DNA from: an uncultured Treponema sp.
Lineage (GTDB): Bacteria > Spirochaetota > Spirochaetia > Treponematales > Treponemataceae
Assembly: GCA_946611835.1 (NCBI GenBank)
Contig: CAMOEE010000139.1
Span: 1 to 6,766, forward strand
Reading direction: 5' to 3'
DNA length: 6,766 bases
This document shows positions 1 through 6,766 of this stretch, in pieces; within the stretch, counting starts at the first letter, position 1; every line of letters begins with the position of its first letter. Made by a program: the position numbers and the translations under genes. The notes beneath the pieces were generated by a model that saw only the letters and a list, made by a program, of their open reading frames with translations, did not search any database and had not been told where the DNA came from.

Positions 1-1113
1 GTCATTTTCCGAAAGGCTTATCCAATTTTCCTTGTTCGCATTCAGCGTCCCGACATCCATGTTTTGCGGAAGAAAGTTTATTCCGGTTTTTGATTTCAAA
101 TGCTCAAGGATATAAAATCCGCCGGCATCAATGTCACCGAAGTGTTTAAAGACTGTACCAGGATTCCGTCTTTCAACAAGTTTTATAAAATCCCTTTTCA
201 CCGAGTTGTGGAATCCGCCCAAATAAATCACAAGCTCGTTCGTCGCCTTGTATTTATGAAAGCTGGTAAGATTTTCAATCGTGATTACGGACGCACCCTT
301 CAGTTCCACGGAGCAAAGAGATTTTAAAGTCTGAGTCGAAAGGGCAATGTCACCGGAGATTTTTTCGAGGTCGATTTTCTGTTCCGCAAAGACAAGGAGC
401 CCGCACCCTTTTACCATTACATAGGTGGGCGTCTTTATAATGTTGTGCTCCTCCAAAACAGTTTCCTTGTCATCGTATTCGCCGTATTTATATAGAAGGG
501 AACGCACCGGATTTTCAATCTCTTCAAGGCGTTTTGAATTGTTGAAAAGCTTTACGGAAAGTTCCCGGATAAAAATCTCCTCCTCATTTGAAAGCACTTC
601 TTTTACGGCCAAAAGCAAATCAGCGTAATCCCCGTAATCCGCAAAGTCACCGCCGAAAAACTGGACAGATTTATTCAGTCTGAGTCTTTCTCTCTGCTCC
701 TCAATATACAAATGCAGGGGCTTGTTTGATTCAAGGCTTCCTGAAATATTATCATATTGCGAAATATTTTCATATTTCTGCCAGATTTCCTTTAGCTTGG
801 AATTCACATCGCTTTTTGGAGTCCTGCCTGTCTCCGCATAACACTCATCAAGGCAATCAAGATTCAAAGTGACTTTCCTGATTTTTCCGCTCCTCTCCTT
901 TTGAAGCGTCACAAGATTTTTTTCTTCCAGCATCGTGCAAACCTGGTTCAGCTCTGTGTAAAAATCAAATGCAGAATCATCATCGTATTTGGGAAAAAGG
1001 TTTGACACATCTATGCTGAATGACTGCCTTACTTTGTTGTCGCCCATAAAGGTCTTGCTTTTTTCGTAGAGGTCAATGAGCGTGTTCAGGATTTTTGATT
1101 TTATTTTGTTCAT
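1..1113 (-). CDS. jetD: JetD, Wadjet Toprim-domain nuclease subunit (3' end beyond window)
   Basis: Translating the minus strand from the ATG at 1113 gives an open frame of 371 residues with no stop, running off the left edge, so the C-terminus is missing. Known JetD proteins are a little under 400 residues, so probably only a few dozen are lost. The C-terminal part carries the topoisomerase VI A/Spo11-like Toprim signature. VITIENLTSF has the metal-binding glutamate at about E280, followed by a strand and glycine turn (VIYLGGFH, about 295-302), then FGDIDAGG with the DxD pair D327/D329. This matches the DUF2220 (JetD C-terminal) family. The N-terminal 200 or so residues are charged and helical, as expected for the arm that docks on the SMC complex. 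In characterised Wadjet, JetD cuts circular DNA after the JetABC motor has extruded it. It is the last gene of the operon, 12 bases after jetC. A cellular topoisomerase subunit is less likely given the context. Confidence 0.9.
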   Translation of the reverse strand, partial: MNKIKSKILNTLIDLYEKSKTFMGDNKVRQSFSIDVSNLFPKYDDDSAFDFYTELNQVCTMLEEKNLVTLQKERSGKIRKVTLNLDCLDECYAETGRTPKSDVNSKLKEIWQKYENISQYDNISGSLESNKPLHLYIEEQRERLRLNKSVQFFGGDFADYGDYADLLLAVKEVLSNEEEIFIRELSVKLFNNSKRLEEIENPVRSLLYKYGEYDDKETVLEEHNIIKTPTYVMVKGCGLLVFAEQKIDLEKISGDIALSTQTLKSLCSVELKGASVITIENLTSFHKYKATNELVIYLGGFHNSVKRDFIKLVERRNPGTVFKHFGDIDAGGFYILEHLKSKTGINFLPQNMDVGTLNANKENWISLSEND

Positions 1114-1121
1114 TGCCTCAA

Positions 1122-1127
1122 CCTTCT
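1122..1127 (-). promoter_or_regulatory. Shine-Dalgarno site of jetD
   Basis: The minus strand reads AGAAGG, 8 bases before the jetD ATG at 1113. It overlaps the TAG stop of jetC (1126-1128), so ribosomes ending jetC finish on the jetD ribosome-binding site. This fixes the jetD start and suggests coupled translation. Confidence 0.7.
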
Positions 1128-4100
1128 ATTCCCCGTAATACTTGAAGTCTTCCACAAAGCTGATTGTGTCCTCCCGCATTACGGTCAAGACTGAATCCAC
1201 GTTTTCCTCTATGTCCTGAATCTTTGGGCTTGGAGCTACAAGAATTGTCTGGAACTGAAGCTCGTTAAAAAATTTCATTATGGAAGAAATGCGCTGCTCA
1301 TCCATGTTGTTGAAGGCTTCGTCCAAAAGCAAAAGACGCACGCAGTTGTTGCTCTTGTAGATGTTGTTCAGTGACGCGGCCATTATCACGTAGAAGGGAA
1401 CCTGGGATTCTCCGCCGGAACTGCTCTTTGCCTTGGCAGAAAGACGCTGGACCGTTCCGTTGCTCTTGTGAATCTCAATGTCATAATCAAGATAAGTCCT
1501 GTAGTCGGTATACTCACGAACAGCGGCATCGCTTGAATCTCCCGACTTTATTTTATCGAACAGCTCCTCTATCTCTTCCTTGTACTGGCTTTCAAAATTG
1601 CTGGTAAAAAGTCCTTCACCTCCAACATTGTCATCCGCCATAATCATGTTGTAAAGGTTCCGCTTCTGGTTGTTGGGAGTGATGATGAACTTGTATGTGT
1701 CCTCGCCATAGTTTATGTCTTTTAGAGCTTTTTTTAGGTTGTCAAATTCATAGCGGGCACTTTCGATAGACTCCTTCATCTTGAAAAGGAACTCGTTCTT
1801 GAATATATCCTCGCACTTGTCGCGGGCAGAACGTATGGACTCCTCGTAATACACAATTTGAACGCCATTAAGTTTGTTGAACTGACTCTTGTATTGCTCA
1901 AAGCCTTCTGTGCCGGAAACAAAATCCTTTCCAAAAATCTGATTGTATTCCCCCTGCATCTGGTACAAGCCCTTAAATGTTTTTTCTCCATTTAAAAGGC
2001 GTGAAGCCCTGTTATCATAAACTGCCTTTTGCCGGTTATAGTTTTCCTTTGCTTCCTCAAGTGTGCGGTTCTTGCTAAGCTCGATATATTTTTCATTTGC
2101 CTCTTGATAAAGGAATGCGTTAAAATCCTGCTCATGAACAAGCTCCGCGTTTTTACTTTCAAGGTGGGAGACTAACTCTGCTCTTTCAGTTTCACAGTTG
2201 TTTATGGCATCGCTTAGGCTGCGCTCTTCTCCAACAAGGGAATCCTTTTTCCGGGAAAGTTCTCCTTCCTTCTTTTCCGCCTCGCTGATTTGATTCTGCA
2301 GCTGAATGATGTCCGGATTTTTTGTGATTTTTTCAAGGGCGGCTTTTTCTTCCTCAAGATGATTTTCCGTCTCCGAAAGCCTGTTGGGGCTTTCCATGTT
2401 CTGTCTTATCATCTCAAAGTTTACTGCGGAATATTTTTCTATCACTTTTGAATGCACATCGATTTTTTTCCTCAGGGAAGGAAGCTTTTCATTCAACTCC
2501 TTGTACTGAGTCCTTGCATTTTTGAGTTGGACTTCAATCGCGTCTTTTCCGATGTAGGGAGTTCCGTAAATCCTTGGATCAATTTTTCTTGAGACATAAT
2601 TCTTGTAGATCATGCAGTCTTTTGTAATTGCCGAATCATAGTTTTCAAGCTCAGCAAGATTTTCACAGCATATAACCTGACCCAAAACATAATCGGCATA
2701 ACGGCGGGCATAGCGGTTTTCGGTCTCAACAAAATGCGCGAGTGAATTTGAATCCGCTTCCACTTGGGGCAACTTTCTAAAATTGATGATTCCCTGGCTG
2801 TAGCTCTTTTTGTTTGCCTTGTAAATTTCCAGCGCAAGATTGTAATGCTCAGGCTCCACGACAAGATAAAAACGCTGTGTGTTCAAGTACCCCTCAATGG
2901 CATTTGTCCAGCTCTTGTCGGTAATTGAAAGAAGCTCTGCAAAAACATATACAGGAGAGTCTATCCCTTTTTCCGCAAATTCCTTTTTGATGCATTCACG
3001 AAGCCTCTCGGTTTCAGCAGGAAAATGGATTGTCTTTTCTTCAAGTGATTTTATCTCTGAGTCAAGTTCCGAAAGCTTTGTTGAAATTTCTTTTCTCTCC
3101 TGCTCAAGATGAAATTTCTCTTCCCGCACATTTTCCATTTCTGATGAGACAAAAGTTTCCGCCGCATAAATGACCTCCGCTTTTTTGCTCACGTCAGCAT
3201 TTTCACCGATGACTTTGAAATCTTCTGCACTAAAAGGAATGTCTTTCAATTCCTGCATGAGAGACAAAAAGTTTTTAAGCTCATTGTAATACTTAAAAAG
3301 AAGTGCAAGCCTTTCCGTCTGATCTTTCTTTTCGGCTTCAAGTTTTTCAATCGACGACTCAAGGTTTGCCGTAAGTTTTTTGTAATCAGAACTTTCGTAA
3401 GTCTGATTGAGCTTCATGAGTTTTTCACGCACATTCTTGAGTTCGGTTTCAATTCCTTCCCGCTCAGAAACAAGCGACTTAATTTTCTGTTTGGAAATCT
3501 TAATCGTGGCATCACACTTTTCCATTTGATTTTTGAGAACGTCTTTTTCAATGATTTTTACAAGCAGATTGTTCACGCTCTGGTTGTGCTCATTCTCCTT
3601 TATCTCATCAAACCGCCTTATGATTTTCTCAAGCTCATCCCGCTCAAGCTTTGCCTTCCTCAATGTCTTTTCAAATTCATTCAGGACATCTATGCTTTCA
3701 CGAAGGGACTGAACGTCTATATTTTTTTCCGTAAGGACATACTTATTGATAAAATCCTTGACGTTATCCACAGGACGAAATGCGAGTGCCTTTAAGAGAA
3801 CCTCGAAAAACTTTTCCTCAAGATTTCCAAGCCGGTGACGGAGATTTTCCTTGTACTCCGACACAGTTTTTATGTAGCGGATTTTCTCCTCGCTCTTTCG
3901 GAATTCATCTGCCATTGCGGGTTTTTGGCTTCCGTCTTCTGCACCGACTAAAAATGAAAAATCATCAAGGCTACCGTTTTCTATGTACCATCTTTTTACA
4001 GGAGTCTCATTTTCATTTCCAGAAGTAACATGGACTCCAACCACAAAGTAGCGGCGTTCCTTTTCCTCATAAAACTCAAGGGCAACATTGCTGATTACAA

Positions 4101-4374
4101 GTCCTTCACGAAGATATGTCTTTTCCGTCGTGTCAATTTTGCAGCGGACATAACTCTTCAGGTCACGGTCGGAGTTTTCATTTGCGGCTTTGTTGAATTT
4201 CGTCGTGTTTCCAGTAAGCACCATCTGAATTGCATCAAGCACGGTGGATTTTCCCGCGGCATTTTCTCCGCTTATTAAAACAGAGCCACAGTCAATGGGA
4301 AAAGTCTCGTCACCAAAATACATCCAGTTTACAAGACGAACCCTATTCAGTTTCTTCGTCTGCATCGTCTGCAT
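1126..4374 (-). CDS. jetC: JetC, SMC/MukB-like ATPase of the Wadjet complex
   Basis: This is the motor subunit, predicted to dimerise, bind DNA and extrude loops by ATP hydrolysis with JetA and JetB. Numbered from the ATG at 4374 it is 1082 residues. The N-terminal head has Walker A GENAAGKST at about 36-44, after KLNRVRLVNW, a typical opening for this family. The C-terminal head has the ABC signature SGGES at about 986-990, Walker B LLLLDE at about 1014-1019 with the catalytic glutamate, and a D-loop (NNMD). Between them lie two long Glu/Lys-rich coiled coils (roughly 230-460 and 660-880). They flank a globular hinge-like segment (roughly 470-650) rich in aromatic and hydrophobic residues. 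All motifs needed for ATPase activity are present. The start is uncertain: the frame is open from a TTG at 4398, and ATGs occur at 4389, 4377, 4374 and 4365. I chose 4374 because AAGGAGG lies 5 bases upstream. SbcC or RecN is an alternative for an isolated gene, but the neighbours argue for JetC. Confidence 0.93.
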   Translation of the reverse strand: MQTMQTKKLNRVRLVNWMYFGDETFPIDCGSVLISGENAAGKSTVLDAIQMVLTGNTTKFNKAANENSDRDLKSYVRCKIDTTEKTYLREGLVISNVALEFYEEKERRYFVVGVHVTSGNENETPVKRWYIENGSLDDFSFLVGAEDGSQKPAMADEFRKSEEKIRYIKTVSEYKENLRHRLGNLEEKFFEVLLKALAFRPVDNVKDFINKYVLTEKNIDVQSLRESIDVLNEFEKTLRKAKLERDELEKIIRRFDEIKENEHNQSVNNLLVKIIEKDVLKNQMEKCDATIKISKQKIKSLVSEREGIETELKNVREKLMKLNQTYESSDYKKLTANLESSIEKLEAEKKDQTERLALLFKYYNELKNFLSLMQELKDIPFSAEDFKVIGENADVSKKAEVIYAAETFVSSEMENVREEKFHLEQERKEISTKLSELDSEIKSLEEKTIHFPAETERLRECIKKEFAEKGIDSPVYVFAELLSITDKSWTNAIEGYLNTQRFYLVVEPEHYNLALEIYKANKKSYSQGIINFRKLPQVEADSNSLAHFVETENRYARRYADYVLGQVICCENLAELENYDSAITKDCMIYKNYVSRKIDPRIYGTPYIGKDAIEVQLKNARTQYKELNEKLPSLRKKIDVHSKVIEKYSAVNFEMIRQNMESPNRLSETENHLEEEKAALEKITKNPDIIQLQNQISEAEKKEGELSRKKDSLVGEERSLSDAINNCETERAELVSHLESKNAELVHEQDFNAFLYQEANEKYIELSKNRTLEEAKENYNRQKAVYDNRASRLLNGEKTFKGLYQMQGEYNQIFGKDFVSGTEGFEQYKSQFNKLNGVQIVYYEESIRSARDKCEDIFKNEFLFKMKESIESARYEFDNLKKALKDINYGEDTYKFIITPNNQKRNLYNMIMADDNVGGEGLFTSNFESQYKEEIEELFDKIKSGDSSDAAVREYTDYRTYLDYDIEIHKSNGTVQRLSAKAKSSSGGESQVPFYVIMAASLNNIYKSNNCVRLLLLDEAFNNMDEQRISSIMKFFNELQFQTILVAPSPKIQDIEENVDSVLTVMREDTISFVEDFKYYGE

Positions 4375-4978
4375 CATCCCCTCCTTCATAAGATTCAAGC
4401 CTTTCCTTTACGCTTTCATATAAGTGCGTTATTCCTTCATTGGGAATCGCAATCATTATGGAAGGATATATTTCAATTCTGGTTTCACCGTCCTTAATAT
4501 CAGAGGTAAGATTTCTTATGAGATTGTAACGTTTGAAAAGAGCAAAAATTTCACGCTCACTGTTTTGATCCAGCTTCTGCTTGTTTTTGATTTTTAGGAC
4601 ATTGTATTTGTCACGGATGTCCTGAACGCTGACCGTAACTATGTCTCCGTCGGTGGAAAGGTCGTTTCGCTTTTCAAGGTAAAGAAGTTTTATGATTAAG
4701 AACATTATGCTCTGAAATTTCGTAAACTGGAGCCTGCCGGTGCCGTTCCTGTTTTTAATTGAAATCAGTCCAATATCCTCATCAATTCTTATGTCGTAAC
4801 CAAGCATGTCAAAAAAGATGCAGAAGCTTTCCCTGTTGTCCTTGATGTAAATGTAATCCTGCCTCGTGTCCTCTTTCTTTTTGAGGATAAAACATCGGTT
4901 CAGGAGATTGTTGGCGGCGCGTGAAAATTTTTCTTTTTGGCTGCTTGAAGACGCGATTGGTTCCAGGGGCTCAAACAT
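4343..4978 (-). CDS. jetB: JetB, KITE-like subunit of the Wadjet complex
   Basis: A 211-residue protein with no membrane segment or signal peptide. The JetB role is inferred mainly from its place between the kleisin and the SMC ATPase, and from a MukE-like layout. An N-terminal helical start (AANNLLNRCFIL) leads to a tyrosine-rich beta region (DYIYIKDN, about 40-47), then LGYDIRIDEDIGLISI (about 59-74). A long hydrophobic helix follows (FQSIMFLIIKLLYLEKRND, about 88-106), then a helical winged-helix-like part ending in a beta hairpin (TRIEIYPSIMIAI). KITE proteins of this kind bind the kleisin and contact DNA. The pattern resembles the DUF6063 family seen beside DUF5716-type JetA more than the type I DUF4194, but I cannot confirm this. 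The C-terminus is a strongly acidic tail (DDADDADEETE) encoded in the overlap with jetC. The ATG directly follows the jetA stop (TAAATG). Confidence 0.82.
   Translation of the reverse strand: MFEPLEPIASSSSQKEKFSRAANNLLNRCFILKKKEDTRQDYIYIKDNRESFCIFFDMLGYDIRIDEDIGLISIKNRNGTGRLQFTKFQSIMFLIIKLLYLEKRNDLSTDGDIVTVSVQDIRDKYNVLKIKNKQKLDQNSEREIFALFKRYNLIRNLTSDIKDGETRIEIYPSIMIAIPNEGITHLYESVKERLESYEGGDDADDADEETE
4358..4375 (-). repeat. Two tandem copies of a 9-base unit in the jetB/jetC overlap
   Basis: On the minus strand GATGCAGAC occurs twice back to back. The repeat is translated in two frames: in jetB it encodes the acidic Asp-Ala-Asp tail, and in jetC it encodes Met-Gln-Thr, so each copy offers another in-frame ATG. 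Because the unit is 9 bases, gaining or losing a copy would keep both frames intact. Confidence 0.8.
4380..4386 (-). promoter_or_regulatory. Shine-Dalgarno site of jetC inside jetB
   Basis: The minus strand reads AAGGAGG, a near-perfect anti-16S match, inside the jetB codons for Glu-Gly-Gly. It is 5 bases before the ATG at 4374, 2 bases before the one at 4377 and 14 before the one at 4365. Spacing favours 4374 as the jetC start. A weaker GGAAAGG at 4400-4406 could instead serve the ATG at 4389. Confidence 0.65.
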
Positions 4979-6376
4979 TTATAATTTTCCTCCTGCAATT
5001 TTCTTTTTAACTATCTCAAAGTCCATGAACTCAGCTTTGTTCGTGCGTACTCTGTTTGTTGTTCTTTTTACGCCGTAGTGCCTTGAGCTTTGCGCGAAGA
5101 GACGGATATAAATCAGAGTCTCAAAATCCTTCCTGTTTTCTATTTTAATCTCAGATGCAAGGAATGAATTGCGTGAGCCGAATCTTTCACTGACAAAATC
5201 TTCAATCTTTTTCCGGTAAATCCTCAGCTGCTGCCTGTCCTGCAAAAGTTTTTTCCTGAGCTCCTTTTCTTCCCTTGTCAAACTTTCAGCCGCTTGAATG
5301 GAAGCGACCGCATCATAGCTTTTCTTTTCGGGAACTTTCTTGACGGATTCTTCGCTAATGAATTTTTGGGAAAACACGTCGAACAAATCTCCGTCAAGTT
5401 CCTCATCATCATCTGAAAACTCGGAGAGGTAGCGTAAAATCGAATTGATTTTTCCCTCCTGATTTGTTCCGCTTGAAAGCTCAAACTTTGCCCGGGCAGC
5501 AGCATTTTTCATGTAGTGATTGTTCTTACGGTCAATGTCAGCGATTATCTTGTCAAGATTTTCAAACGCGCTTTTTACATCGACGATGATTTCCACTATC
5601 TTTTCCCTTGCAATGTCCTTGTTTTCCTCCTGCTCAATCTCCATGTAGCCGCTCACCAAATCGTTCATTATCTGCGGGGTTGAAAGCATCTTGTCCAGAT
5701 TTATCTTTATGGACTGGCGGAAGCGGCCAACGTTCTCGCTGGTCTTAAGGCGGTAGAGCGATTTAGACACAATCTCATCGTTGTAAGTCGCGAAGAGTTC
5801 AAGCACCGCATTCAGCTCCTTGTTTTTGGTCTGCCGGTCGATGTGCTTTTTGATTGAAATGCTTAGTTTTTTCAGACTGGAAACAAGCTGTTCTGTGCTC
5901 GCCGCCACGTTTTTCAAAATGAACTGGTAGGGCTTTGAATACAATTCCTCGTTCTGCAACACCGCGTGAATCTGGGAAATCAGTCCCTGGTATTCAGTCT
6001 CCTCGTTTCTGATGACCTCATTCATCGTGCGGATAAAGGAAACGGCATTATCAGTCAAAAGGACATTCTGAACGTAATTTTTTTCATCCTCAAAATCAAG
6101 CCATCCGCAGTTTTTAAGATAATTGATTGTCCCCTGTGCCTTGCTTCTGGCATCCTTTTCGAAATCCCCGTCGTCATCCCCAAAAGTGATTTCATCCGTC
6201 CGCGAATTGAAATACTCAGTGAGTGTCGTAACAATATTTTCCCTGTTCACACCATAAGAGATTTCTGATTTATATGAACTGTAGATTGCCAAAAGACAGT
6301 CCGCATACTGGTCCCTGTATCGGCTTACGAGCGGCTTGAAAAAATCCTGCGGCAATACGGAAAAAAGGTTCTTCAT
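4979..6376 (-). CDS. jetA: JetA, kleisin-like subunit of the Wadjet complex
   Basis: A soluble 465-residue protein, close to the usual JetA length. It opens with MKNLFSVLPQDFF followed by an ...YADCLLAIY helix, the N-terminal pattern I associate with the DUF5716 JetA family of non-type-I Wadjet. Residues 1-120 look like a winged-helix domain (QGTINYLKNCGWLDFEDE, then a YVQNVLLTDNA wing, about 81-111), as in MukF-type kleisins. A mainly helical middle (about 120-310) follows, then an acidic linker (FSDDDEELDGDLFDVF) near 320-335. The charged C-terminal part ends in another compact mixed domain, presumably the second ATPase-head contact. Kleisins bridge the two JetC heads and recruit JetB. It is the first gene of the operon. 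No other in-frame ATG lies near the conserved N-terminus, so the start is firm even though it lacks a Shine-Dalgarno sequence. Confidence 0.87.
   Translation of the reverse strand: MKNLFSVLPQDFFKPLVSRYRDQYADCLLAIYSSYKSEISYGVNRENIVTTLTEYFNSRTDEITFGDDDGDFEKDARSKAQGTINYLKNCGWLDFEDEKNYVQNVLLTDNAVSFIRTMNEVIRNEETEYQGLISQIHAVLQNEELYSKPYQFILKNVAASTEQLVSSLKKLSISIKKHIDRQTKNKELNAVLELFATYNDEIVSKSLYRLKTSENVGRFRQSIKINLDKMLSTPQIMNDLVSGYMEIEQEENKDIAREKIVEIIVDVKSAFENLDKIIADIDRKNNHYMKNAAARAKFELSSGTNQEGKINSILRYLSEFSDDDEELDGDLFDVFSQKFISEESVKKVPEKKSYDAVASIQAAESLTREEKELRKKLLQDRQQLRIYRKKIEDFVSERFGSRNSFLASEIKIENRKDFETLIYIRLFAQSSRHYGVKRTTNRVRTNKAEFMDFEIVKKKIAGGKL
4989..4994 (-). promoter_or_regulatory. Shine-Dalgarno site of jetB inside jetA
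   Basis: The minus strand reads AGGAGG, 10 bases before the jetB ATG at 4978, within the last codons of jetA (Gly-Gly-Lys-Leu). Together with the stop-start junction TAAATG, this suggests jetB translation is coupled to jetA. Confidence 0.7.
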
Positions 6377-6382
6377 ATCGAT

Positions 6383-6391
6383 ATTATACCA
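6383..6391 (-). promoter_or_regulatory. Extended -10 promoter of the jet operon
   Basis: The minus strand reads TGGTATAAT, a perfect -10 hexamer (6383-6388) with the TGn extension. Only 6 bases separate it from the jetA ATG, so transcription would start at or next to the ATG. No good -35 hexamer sits 16-18 bases upstream, which an extended -10 can tolerate. A second extended -10, TGATACAAT (6398-6406), lies 15 bases further up and would give a leader of about 15 bases, also without a Shine-Dalgarno. Either could be the real promoter. Read-through from the upstream gene is also possible, because no clear terminator is seen in the 174-base gap. Confidence 0.5.
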
Positions 6392-6550
6392 AAGAGGATT
6401 GTATCATATTCTGCAAAAAGTTTCATCTACTTTCACTGTTGTAGGATGAGGCAGACTTTATTTCAACCATACTTAAATTGGTGTGTAAAACGGAACAAAA
6501 TGCAAGTTGAAGTTGCGATTTGTACCAAAAATCCAAATCATATCACTTCC

Positions 6551-6766
6551 TTACACTTTCAGAACCTCTTTCCATTCATCTTCTTTAAATCCCGTACAGA
6601 CTGTATCGTCCGTTACAAGCAGGGGGCGTTTAACAAGCATACCGTCACTTGCCAAAAGTTTAAACTGCTCGTCCTCGCTCATAGCCGGGAGTTTTGCGGA
6701 AAGTTCCATCTCGCGGTAAAGGATTCCGCTGGTGTTAAAAAACTTTTTAAGCGGAAGTCCGGATTT
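6551..6766 (-). CDS. ArsC/Spx-family (arsenate reductase-like) protein, 3' part only
   Basis: The minus-strand frame is open from the right edge to the TAA at 6551-6553, giving the last 71 residues of a protein whose N-terminus lies outside the window. It contains LKKFFNTSGILYRE, then KLPAMSEDEQFKLLASDGM, then VKRPLLVTDD and GFKEDEW. This is the characteristic C-terminal half of the thioredoxin-fold ArsC/Spx/YffB superfamily, where the KRPL segment forms part of the active-site face. The N-terminal CxxC or CxxS motif that would separate an Spx-like regulator from a glutaredoxin-dependent reductase is not visible. Family members are often called arsenate reductase without having that activity. 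It is probably a chromosomal housekeeping neighbour and not part of the defence operon. Confidence 0.85.
   Translation of the reverse strand, partial: KSGLPLKKFFNTSGILYREMELSAKLPAMSEDEQFKLLASDGMLVKRPLLVTDDTVCTGFKEDEWKEVLKV

Noticed and set aside
1371..1607. Plus-strand open frames across the window, such as 1371-1607, 3526-3795, 4030-4278 and 5966-6268
   Set aside because: All lie opposite jetC or jetA, have no family signature or convincing Shine-Dalgarno context, and are shadows of the long minus-strand genes. The same holds for 100-327 and 425-628 opposite jetD, and 6507-6719 opposite the ArsC-like gene.
1126..4374. SbcC, RecN or chromosomal MukB as the identity of the large ATPase
   Set aside because: No SbcD nuclease neighbour and no zinc-hook CxxC at the middle of the coiled coil are seen. 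The flanking kleisin, KITE and Toprim genes fit Wadjet instead. MksBEF with MksG is essentially the same system under another name.
6517..6539. Inverted repeat GATTTG/CAAATC just after the ArsC-like gene, as a possible terminator
   Set aside because: The stem is only 6 mostly A-T pairs with an 11-base loop and no U-run after it, so it is too weak to call a terminator.
1..6766. Mobile element, prophage, CRISPR or attachment-site borders around the operon
   Set aside because: No transposase, integrase, tRNA, terminal inverted repeat or spaced direct repeats are visible. Any island borders would be outside this window.

Overview
The window holds a four-gene defence operon on the minus strand, read right to left: jetA (6376 to 4979), jetB (4978 to 4343), jetC (about 4374 to 1126) and jetD (1113 leftwards, running off the left edge). 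Together they match the Wadjet plasmid-restriction system. This is an SMC/MukBEF-like DNA-translocating complex (kleisin JetA, KITE JetB, SMC-type ATPase JetC) paired with a Toprim nuclease (JetD). The strongest evidence is a complete head-and-hinge ATPase layout in JetC, a Toprim pair of motifs in JetD (ITIEN and GDIDAG), and the A-B-C-D order with tight spacing.

JetA and JetB look closer to the DUF5716 and DUF6063 families than to the DUF3375 and DUF4194 families of the better-studied type I Wadjet. I therefore favour a type II or III system, but this rests on remembered family features and not on a search.

The operon is translationally packed. The jetA stop abuts the jetB start, jetC starts inside the end of jetB behind a strong Shine-Dalgarno sequence, and jetD follows jetC after 12 bases with its Shine-Dalgarno touching the jetC stop. 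Upstream of jetA there is no Shine-Dalgarno. Instead a perfect TATAAT with a TGn extension lies 6 bases before the ATG, which suggests a leaderless or nearly leaderless jetA transcript.

At the right edge, also on the minus strand, is the 3' end of an ArsC/Spx-family thioredoxin-fold gene, an ordinary chromosomal neighbour separated from jetA by 174 bases. No insertion sequence, integrase, tRNA, rRNA, CRISPR array or attachment site is visible.

The DNA is moderately AT-rich, with bacterial Shine-Dalgarno sites. The protein style (Lys/Glu/Asn-rich, with occasional Cys) would suit a host-associated anaerobe such as a Treponema-like spirochaete or a Clostridia member. I cannot fix the organism from this window.
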